Assembly (NCBI GenBank): GCA_025964675.1
Contig: JAOPYI010000207.1
Coordinates: forward strand, 1-64,000
Direction: 5' to 3'
Source of the DNA: Sphaerisporangium sp.
GTDB taxonomy: Bacteria; Actinomycetota; Actinomycetes; Streptosporangiales; Streptosporangiaceae
Length of the DNA stretch: 64,000 nt
Of this stretch, positions 55,833 to 64,000 are shown in pieces. The notes below the pieces were generated by a model, which was not told the origin of the DNA, did not search any database, and saw only the letters and a list, made by a program, of their open reading frames with translations. The translations under genes were made by a program, and so were the position numbers. How positions within the stretch are numbered: the stretch's first letter is position 1; each line of letters begins with the position of its first letter.

Positions 55833-56876
55833 TCAGCTCAGGAAGGGTGAGATCGCGATCCAGCCGGGGTCGCCGGTCACGTCGACGCTCGGCGCGCCTT
55901 CCTCCCAGCCGGTGATCAGCTCCTTGGCGTGGATCGCCGCGTCACTCGAGGGGTCGGCGTACACGTGCAGCACGCGGGAGCCCTCGGCGCTCATGTGGGC
56001 GGCGAGCACGGCGGTGCCGCCGAGGCGCTCGACGCGGTCGGCCAGCCGCTCCTCGAACGCGCGGAGCGCCGCCGGTGACTCCCCGGTGGGCAGGCCGTCC
56101 TCGTCGGACTCGGCGTACGGCAGGGTGATCTCGATGTGCTGGTCGAACAGCGGGTAGTCCACCGGGCGAAGGGGATGGCGGGCGGTGGCGATCAGGCGTG
56201 CCCCACCGGCCGTCCGGCCCTCCAGCAGGGCCCACTGCTCGTCGTGGTACTCGGAGGCGAGGTCGGCGACCACGGCGGGAAGGTGGACGGCGGCCACGGC
56301 GTCGAGAGGCTGGAAGGGGGCGGCGACGATGTCACCGACCCAGCGGGCCACTTCGTCCTCCCCGAGCAGCCAGTCGAGGGCGAGCACGGCCGCCTCGGTG
56401 CGGGTCTCGTCCTCCAGGTCCGGAAATATCGGGTGATAGGCGGACACGTCGATTCGAGGAGTCCCGTTTGGGACCCTCAGCCCGAGCACCAGTTCGTCGA
56501 GCCCGAACCGGCGCCCGCCCACGTCCAAGGTGAGCTCCATCGCGGCCGGGTGGGCCTGCCGGGACGGGTGGAACTCCCAGATCGTGCCGGCAGGCGGCGC
56601 GGCGAGCGCCCAGCGGTGGGCGAGCGGGCGAAGCTCGGGATTGCCCGCCGCGGAGACGATCAGGGCCCGCTCAGCCGTCGTGCCGGGCGCGATGTCCCAG
56701 ACCAGTCCGGGATTCAGGGCCGTGACGGCCGGGGCGATCTCCTCGGCGAGCCCGGCGGCGTCACCCGCCTCCAGCAGAGCTTCGGCCTTGGGCCGGGCCT
56801 CGGCCCACCATGCCCAGAAGCCGGCGATCTCGCCGACCGGCTCACCCGGCTCACTTCCCCGCCCGAACAGTCGCAT
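55833..56876 (-). CDS. DUF695-type protein of unknown function
   Basis: A 347-residue protein with two recognisable parts: an N-terminal domain ([51 protein letters not shown]) and a C-terminal segment ([26 protein letters not shown]), both reminiscent of DUF695 proteins. A catalytic site is not visible, and there are no membrane helices. It lies between the desulfurase and mnmA in the opposite direction, so it is not in their operon. Confidence in the family name is moderate. Confidence 0.6.
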   Translation of the reverse strand: MRLFGRGSEPGEPVGEIAGFWAWWAEARPKAEALLEAGDAAGLAEEIAPAVTALNPGLVWDIAPGTTAERALIVSAAGNPELRPLAHRWALAAPPAGTIWEFHPSRQAHPAAMELTLDVGGRRFGLDELVLGLRVPNGTPRIDVSAYHPIFPDLEDETRTEAAVLALDWLLGEDEVARWVGDIVAAPFQPLDAVAAVHLPAVVADLASEYHDEQWALLEGRTAGGARLIATARHPLRPVDYPLFDQHIEITLPYAESDEDGLPTGESPAALRAFEERLADRVERLGGTAVLAAHMSAEGSRVLHVYADPSSDAAIHAKELITGWEEGAPSVDVTGDPGWIAISPFLS

Positions 56877-56974
56877 GGCATTCGATCCTCCCAGGTGTCC
56901 GCCCCGGACGCCAACGCGGAAAGGCGTCGCCGGTACCGCTTGGGAGCCGGCGGCCGGGTAACCTCAAGAGTGTT

Positions 56975-58045
56975 ATGAGTCTTCGTGTGCTTGCCGCCAT
57001 GTCGGGCGGCGTCGACTCCGCGGTGGCGGCTGCCCGCATCGCCGAGGCCGGCCATGACGTCACGGGCGTCCACCTGGCGCTTTCCTCCAACCCGCAGTCC
57101 TACCGCACCGGCGCCCGCGGCTGCTGCACGCTGGAGGACTCCCGCGACGCCCGGCGTGCCGCCGACGTGATCGGCATCCCGTTCTACATATGGGACATGG
57201 CCGAGCGGTTCCACCGCGACGTCGTAGAGGACTTCGTCAACGAGTACGCCGCGGGCCGCACGCCCAACCCCTGCCTGCGCTGCAACGAGAAGATCAAGTT
57301 CGAGGCGGTGCTCGACCGGGCGCTGGCGCTGGGGTTCGACGCGGTGGCCACGGGCCACCACGCCCGCCTATCCGACGGCCTTCTGCTCCGGAGCGTCGAC
57401 CAGGGCAAGGACCAGTCGTACGTCCTCGGGGTCCTCACCCGCGAGCAGCTCTCCCACGCGATCTTCCCGCTGGGCGGATCCACGAAGGCCGAGGTGCGTG
57501 AGGAGGCCGCCGCCCGGGGTCTGGCCGTGGCGGACAAGCCCGACAGCCACGACATCTGCTTCATCGCAGACGGCGACACCCGCGGCTTCCTGGCCGAGCG
57601 GCTGGGCGCGGAGCAGGGCCCGATCGTCGACGAGTCAGGGGCCGTCCTCGGCACCCACGCCGGGGCGTACGGCTTCACCGTGGGCCAGCGCAAGGGCCTG
57701 CGCATCGACCGCCCGACACCCGACGGCCGCCCGCGTTACGTGCTGTCGATCGAGCCGGTGTCCAACACGGTCACGGTCGGCCCCCGCTCGTCCCTGGCCG
57801 TCAGCTCGATCGTGGCCGAGCGCCCCGTCTGGAACGGCCCGCTCGCCGAGCCGTACGAGCCGCTGGCGTGCCACGTGCAGCTGCGCGCCCACGGCGAGGT
57901 GTACGGCTGCCGCGCCCAGGTCTCGGGCGGCGTGCTCCACATCGAGCTGGACAGCCCCGCGACGGGTGTGGCGGCGGGCCAGGCGGCCGTCCTGTACAGC
58001 GGGGACACCGTCCTCGGCTCCGCCACCATCGCCTCGTCCTCCTGA
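56975..58045 (+). CDS. mnmA: tRNA 2-thiouridylase MnmA
   Basis: A 356-residue enzyme that thiolates U34 of Lys, Glu and Gln tRNAs with ATP. The PP-loop is SGGVDSAV (from residue 10), the catalytic Cys100 is in [14 protein letters not shown] and Cys195 in [25 protein letters not shown] begins the C-terminal beta part. ATG 56975 has no strong ribosome site, and TAACCT (56959-56964) could be its -10. The cysteine desulfurase upstream on the same strand is its natural partner. Confidence 0.95.
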   Translation: MSLRVLAAMSGGVDSAVAAARIAEAGHDVTGVHLALSSNPQSYRTGARGCCTLEDSRDARRAADVIGIPFYIWDMAERFHRDVVEDFVNEYAAGRTPNPCLRCNEKIKFEAVLDRALALGFDAVATGHHARLSDGLLLRSVDQGKDQSYVLGVLTREQLSHAIFPLGGSTKAEVREEAAARGLAVADKPDSHDICFIADGDTRGFLAERLGAEQGPIVDESGAVLGTHAGAYGFTVGQRKGLRIDRPTPDGRPRYVLSIEPVSNTVTVGPRSSLAVSSIVAERPVWNGPLAEPYEPLACHVQLRAHGEVYGCRAQVSGGVLHIELDSPATGVAAGQAAVLYSGDTVLGSATIASSS

Positions 58046-58073
58046 CCGCGCGCGACGTATGGCCCAGGGGTGG

Positions 58074-58709
58074 TCAGCCGCCCAGGAGTACGCTCTCGCC
58101 GGGCTTGAGCCGGCGGAAGTCGCCACCCTGCGCTTTGCCGCGCCGCTCCAGGATGCCGTCCACCAGCATCAGGCCGATGTCGTTGTAGAGGCCCTCGTGG
58201 ATGGAGTAAGCACGCCGGGGCGCCACCTCCAGCAGGTAGTCGACCATCTCCGAGGCCTTCATCCAGGGGCCGCTCGCCGGCGTGAGCAGCGTGGCCACCG
58301 GCTGGCCGGGCACGGTGAACGCGTCGCCGGGGTGGAACACCTCGCCGTCGACGAGGAAGCCGACGTTCTGCACCACGGGCACGTCGAAGGCGATCACGGC
58401 GTGGTCCCGGCCGACCACCCCGACCTCGAAGCCGGCCGCCGTGAAGGAGTCGCCGTCGCCGATGACGTTGACCTTGGCGCTCACGCCCTCCAGTTGCTTG
58501 GCGACGGCGGCGCAGGTCCAGATCGGCACGTCGGTTCCGAGAGCGGCGAGGCGCTTGACCTCCAGGTGGTCGAAGTGCTCGTGGGTGATGAGGACGGCGT
58601 TGGCCCCCTCGATGGCCGACTCCTCGGTGAGGCCTCCGGGGTCGATGACGAGGGTGGAACCGTCCTTCTCCAGGCGCACGCACGCGTGGCCGTGTTTGGT
58701 GAGCTTCAT
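58074..58709 (-). CDS. Metallo-beta-lactamase-fold metal-dependent hydrolase
   Basis: A 211-residue hydrolase with the HxHxDH motif ITHEHFDHLEVKR and a second His region. MKLTKHGHACVRLEKDGSTLVIDPGG is a standard N-terminus of the UPF0173-like group. Substrate unknown. I start it at ATG 58709, where the conserved domain begins, because the frame runs on upstream without a clearly better start; the ribosome site is weak. It is convergent with mnmA, with 28 bp between them. Confidence 0.82.
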   Translation of the reverse strand: MKLTKHGHACVRLEKDGSTLVIDPGGLTEESAIEGANAVLITHEHFDHLEVKRLAALGTDVPIWTCAAVAKQLEGVSAKVNVIGDGDSFTAAGFEVGVVGRDHAVIAFDVPVVQNVGFLVDGEVFHPGDAFTVPGQPVATLLTPASGPWMKASEMVDYLLEVAPRRAYSIHEGLYNDIGLMLVDGILERRGKAQGGDFRRLKPGESVLLGG

Positions 58710-58946
58710 CTTTCCATCATTGCGCGTGCCGGATTCTGACCTTTCCACCAGTGCCGTGTACTCGCCTCCGAGATCGAGGCGCTCGCGCACGCCGCCCTCG
58801 CGCCAGTCCCGCGGGACGAGGATCAGGTCGGCGTCCCTGATGTCGCGGAGCCGGCGCGCGATCACGATGCCCGCTCCGCCCACGAAGTGCAGGCTGAACG
58901 GGCACGCCGGGTCATCGCGTCTGGACAGTCCCTAAGCTTGCGCTTT

Positions 58947-59954
58947 GTGAGCGAGTTTCCGTGGAACGCGGCGAGTGCCACCGGGGTGGGTTCCCACCCG
59001 GGTGATGACCATGTCGAGACGCTGCGCATGGTGTTCGGCGAGCTTCCCGACCTGCCGTACCTCCCGGAGCTGCCTGACCGGGGCGTGGGCGCCGACATGG
59101 TCGGGCGTACCGCCTCGTTGCTCGTGGAGCTGCCGGTGGAGGTGCAGCCGTCCGGCTGGCGCCTCACCGACCGCCCGGGGCGGGACGTCCGTCGTGCCAG
59201 AGACCACCTCGCCCGTGACCTCGACGCCCTGGAGGAGATCGCCCATGGGTACGCCGGACGGTTCAAGGTCCAGGTCTGCGGGCCGTGGACCCTCGCGGGC
59301 GCGATCGAGCTGCGGTACGGGGACAAGATGCTCGCCGACCCCGGAGCGGTGCGCGACCTGACCGATTCCCTGGCCGAAGGGCTGAAGGCACACATCGCGG
59401 GCGTGCGCGCCCGGCTGCCCGGCGCCGAGATCCTGGTCCAGATCGACGAGCCAGGCCTGCCGGGAGTGCTCGCCGGCACGGTGCCGACGGCTTCGGGCTT
59501 CGGACGGCTCGCCGCCGTCGAGCCCCCGGTCGCCGCCGAGCGGCTGCGCGCCGTGCTGCCCCCCGAGACCTTCACCATCGTGCACTGCTGCGCCCCCGGC
59601 CTGCCCTTCGAGTTGCTCCGTACGGTGGGAGCGGGCGGGATCTCGCTGGACGCGAGCCTGCTGCGGCGCCGCGACGAGGACCGCATCGGCGAGGCGATCG
59701 AGGCCGGCACGGCGTTCTTCCTCGGTGTCGTCCCCGGCACGGACACGCCGCTCCAGGACCTCGACGTGATAGCCAGGCCCGCCGTCGAGCTGTGGCGGAG
59801 GCTGGGCTTCAATCCTTCGAGGCTCGCCGAGCAGGTCGTGCTCACGCCGTCGTGCGGGCTCGCGGCGGCCTCTCCGCCGTACGCCCGGGCGGCGCTCGCC
59901 CGCTGCCGGGAGGCGGCGCGCGTGTTGCGGGACGACCCTGAGGACCGCCGCTGA
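58947..59954 (+). CDS. MetE-like cobalamin-independent methionine synthase family protein
   Basis: A 335-residue protein with the UROD/MetE-like barrel. ATGVGSHPGDDHVETLRMVFGELPDLPYLPELPDRG is typical of the short actinobacterial MetE-like proteins, and IVHCCAPGLPFELLRTVGAGGISLDAS gives the zinc-thiolate His/Cys, with a further Cys in LTPSCGLAAASPPYAR. The N-terminal half of true MetE is missing, so full methionine synthase activity is unlikely; it might act with another methyl donor. GTG 58947 follows TAAGCT by 8 nt and may be leaderless. Confidence 0.78.
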   Translation: MSEFPWNAASATGVGSHPGDDHVETLRMVFGELPDLPYLPELPDRGVGADMVGRTASLLVELPVEVQPSGWRLTDRPGRDVRRARDHLARDLDALEEIAHGYAGRFKVQVCGPWTLAGAIELRYGDKMLADPGAVRDLTDSLAEGLKAHIAGVRARLPGAEILVQIDEPGLPGVLAGTVPTASGFGRLAAVEPPVAAERLRAVLPPETFTIVHCCAPGLPFELLRTVGAGGISLDASLLRRRDEDRIGEAIEAGTAFFLGVVPGTDTPLQDLDVIARPAVELWRRLGFNPSRLAEQVVLTPSCGLAAASPPYARAALARCREAARVLRDDPEDRR

Positions 59955-60067
59955 ACATGGTGGCTTTAGCGCCGAACAGTTCGGTGCAAGTCACCTCAAG
60001 TGCCCTGCAAGGGTGCTGGCCTATCTCTTGGTGTGCGTCAACAACGACACGTTCAGGAGAGAAAGTC

Positions 60068-60517
60068 ATGCGTAGCGGTCTTCGCGTACTGCTCGGACTC
60101 ACCACCGCGGCCGCCCTGGGCCTCGGGCTGCCCGCCACGGCGTCGGCCTCGACCGCCTCGGCCACGACTCGGGCCTCCGCCGCCGAATCATGGTCATGGG
60201 GTCCGATCGCCTCAACGGATGCCAAGGGGTGGGCCGGCGGCAAGATCCGCGCGACGAGCGCCGGCCTGCGGATCACCGGCGACCTGTACGACGCGGGCGG
60301 CGCGAGCACGTGCTCGTGGCTGAAGATCAAGTGGCTGACGGACCAGGGGAAGTACCGCACGGCCACCTTCAAGAACTGCTCGCAGTCGCGGACCCGCTCG
60401 TTCCACGTGAACGCCGGCTACATGCTCTCCTCCACGGCCAAGGTCTGCCGAGGCACCTCCACCCGCATCACGGGCAAGTGCTCCACCTGGGATGGCGTCT
60501 GGGCCCAGGGCGGCTGA
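60068..60517 (+). CDS. Secreted small protein of unknown function
   Basis: A 149-residue protein with a clear signal peptide (MRSGLRVLLGLTTAAALGLGLPATASAST, Ala-X-Ala cleavage near residue 27). The mature part (about 110 residues) reads WSWGPIASTDAKGWAGGKIRATSAGLRITGDLYDAGGASTCSWLKIKWL and has a few Cys, perhaps disulfide-linked. Function unrecognised. The AGGAGAG 6 nt before the ATG supports the start. It lies alone between the MetE-like gene and ligA and has its own terminator. Confidence 0.65.
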   Translation: MRSGLRVLLGLTTAAALGLGLPATASASTASATTRASAAESWSWGPIASTDAKGWAGGKIRATSAGLRITGDLYDAGGASTCSWLKIKWLTDQGKYRTATFKNCSQSRTRSFHVNAGYMLSSTAKVCRGTSTRITGKCSTWDGVWAQGG

Positions 60518-60529
60518 CGCCGGTCCTCG

Positions 60530-60567
60530 CGAGGCGATCCGGGGTGCCCTCGCCCGGGGTCGCCTCG
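60530..60567. terminator. Hairpin terminator of the secreted-protein gene
   Basis: CGAGGCGA / TCGCCTCG (60530-60537 with 60560-60567) is a perfect 8-bp stem, with an inner GC-rich stem. No T-run. It lies 13 bp past the stop. Confidence 0.6.
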
Positions 60568-60723
60568 TCTGGCGTGATGCGGATGACATTGACGCGAACG
60601 GCCCTTTCTCCTCCAGAAATGTCGGTGGTGGATGGCATGGTGGAAGTAACGATTCCCCAGGTAGACCGCATGTGCGGGGGCGTGAGCACTCGTCGCTGCC
60701 CGTAGCGTTCTCCTTGGGGTTGA

Positions 60724-62940
<2,217 letters not shown>

Positions 62941-63250
62941 GCGGGTTCCGAAGACAGACAGCCTTTTCTTCCCACCGCGAGGTCGCCGGCCGTCCACGGC
63001 GGGCGTGTCAGGCGTGGTCGTGGGATCGGGCGATGTGGCATGGGCGATGGCTGGTCGTTTGACCGATCGGAGGCGTTCAGCCCCTAGAGGAACAATTATC
63101 CCAATATTTGTCATCCGTGATCGTGACTGGTGACGAACAGGAAGAGTGGAAGTCCCGGAACTTTCGGTGACGGAACGTGCCCAACCGGTTTCGCGAAGTG
63201 GCCCAGAGGTCGTACCCTCCCATAGTGACCTCTTGGGGGTTTACTTGCCT
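62941..63250. other. Gap after ligA, with an inverted repeat
   Basis: No gene in 310 bp. AGAGGTC / GACCTCT (63205-63233) surrounds a 15-nt loop just before the last gene and may be an operator or 5' hairpin. TACCCT at 63213-63218 could be a -10. Confidence 0.45.
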
Positions 63251-64000
63251 ATGACGGACCCATCCGACACGCGCGACACCGCACCGCGGCCGTCCTCCCC
63301 GCTCTGGACCTACCTGACGGGAGTCGTCGTCACGGGCTTCGCGGCACTCCTCGCCGCGGAGATCCGGCTCGGTTTCGGCGAGTTCGCCTCGCTGGCGCGC
63401 ACTCCGCTGTTCTGGGTGCTCGTGGCACTCGTCGTGCTGGGGGAGCTCCGGCCCATAGTGGTCTCCACCTCGCGCCTGGCGGGTGGCACGGCCACCTCGA
63501 CGCTGTTCACCTTCGCCGTCCTGCTGTACGACGGCCTGTCCGTGGCGGTGCTGATCCACACGCTCGCGATGGTCGTCAGCGGCCTGTCGCACCGCAGGGC
63601 CTGGCACCGCACGCTGTTCAACGTCGCGCAGGTGGCCCTGGCCTCGACCGCGGCGGCGGTGGTGCTCGGCGTCTTCGGCCACCATCCCCATCCGGCCAGG
63701 CCCTGGGTGCCGGAGGGCACCGACATCACGGCGGTCGCGCTGGCGGCCGTGGCGTACTTCGTCGTGCGTGGAGTCCTGGTTTGCGGGGCCGTGGCACTGC
63801 ACGAGCGCCGTCCCCTCCTTCGGGTGATCCGCTCGACGATCGGGCACCAGAGCCTGGTCTACGCCGCGCTCCTCGGCCTCGCCCCGCTGGTCGTCGTCGT
63901 GATGAGCCGCTCGCCGGCCCTGGTCCCCCTCTTCGTGGCCCCGCTCGCCACCATGTACTTCACCGCCTCGCTGTCGATGCGCCGTGACCACCAGGCCATG
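63251..64000 (+). CDS. Membrane protein, 5' part (probably GGDEF-type), runs off the window
   Basis: The first 250 residues are visible and reach the window end. There are about six hydrophobic helices (LWTYLTGVVVTGFAALLAAE; LFWVLVALVVLGELRPIVVS; and ending LGLAPLVVVVMSRSPALVPLFVAPLATMYFTASL). The end SLSMRRDHQAM resembles the helix that precedes a GGDEF domain (…LHDALTGLPNR) in actinobacterial c-di-GMP proteins, so a diguanylate cyclase or GGDEF-EAL protein is my guess; the catalytic part is not in view. It starts ATG 63251 with GGGGG about 11 nt upstream. Confidence 0.55.
   Translation, partial: MTDPSDTRDTAPRPSSPLWTYLTGVVVTGFAALLAAEIRLGFGEFASLARTPLFWVLVALVVLGELRPIVVSTSRLAGGTATSTLFTFAVLLYDGLSVAVLIHTLAMVVSGLSHRRAWHRTLFNVAQVALASTAAAVVLGVFGHHPHPARPWVPEGTDITAVALAAVAYFVVRGVLVCGAVALHERRPLLRVIRSTIGHQSLVYAALLGLAPLVVVVMSRSPALVPLFVAPLATMYFTASLSMRRDHQAM

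Noticed and set aside
58710-58883. N-terminal extension of the metallo-beta-lactamase-fold gene
   Set aside because: The frame is open upstream (GIVIARRLRDIRDADLILVPRDWREGG) but the known family begins at MKLTKHGHACV; I could not decide whether the extension belongs to the protein, so I left it out.

Overview
The window is high-GC DNA with actinobacterial gene content (GTG/TTG starts, some probably leaderless). The GlgE maltosyl-phosphate pathway, a KstR-type sterol regulon, several PASTA-less Ser/Thr kinases and an ECF42-like sigma factor suggest the order Streptosporangiales, perhaps Streptosporangiaceae. That placement is inferred from gene content only. No rRNA, tRNA, CRISPR array, insertion sequence or prophage was recognised.

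Layout. 0.1-3.8 kb: an ECF42-like sigma factor with its DGPF/YCII partner, an FCD-type GntR regulator with its own palindrome, and a FadA5-like thiolase. 3.9-9.7 kb: a KstR-like repressor facing a five-gene operon equivalent to the mycobacterial igr operon (chsE1-chsE2-chsH2-chsH1-ltp2), with KstR-like operators on both sides. 9.8-15.4 kb: a membrane-anchored sigma-like protein and an OpuC/ProU-type osmoprotectant ABC transporter with a good terminator. 15.5-22.6 kb: a patchwork of regulators, each beside its likely target and a recognisable operator (HutC-type GntR/HATPase, Rrf2/AhpD-like, MarR/cupin, TetR/MFS remnant), plus two decayed genes. 22.7-39.0 kb: SppA, then alpha-glucan and trehalose metabolism (glgB, pep2, treS and glgE leftward; glgP, a debranching enzyme and a GT4 glycosyltransferase rightward). 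39.1-44.7 kb: an enoyl-CoA hydratase, then a tightly coupled operon of a coiled-coil protein, a PP-loop protein, a DppA-type D-aminopeptidase and a Tat-exported flavin amine oxidase, followed by a YbaK-like protein. 44.9-50.4 kb: three tandem Ser/Thr kinases with polytopic C-terminal membrane modules. 50.4-52.5 kb: etfBA behind a promoter with a palindrome in its spacer and a strongly structured leader of about 210 nt. 52.6-64 kb: an MFS/TetR pair and housekeeping genes (cysteine desulfurase, mnmA, a metallo-beta-lactamase-fold hydrolase, a MetE-like protein, ligA). The last gene, probably a membrane GGDEF protein, runs off the edge.

How the parts fit. The sterol block would remove the last propionyl unit of the cholesterol side chain under KstR control, and EtfAB is a plausible electron acceptor for its acyl-CoA dehydrogenases. 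The glycogen block can turn trehalose into maltose, maltose-1-phosphate and branched alpha-glucan, and return it as glucose-1-phosphate. Cysteine desulfurase and MnmA are the two halves of tRNA 2-thiouridine synthesis. The least explained parts are the PP-loop/D-aminopeptidase/amine-oxidase operon, the kinase triplet and the etfBA leader RNA.
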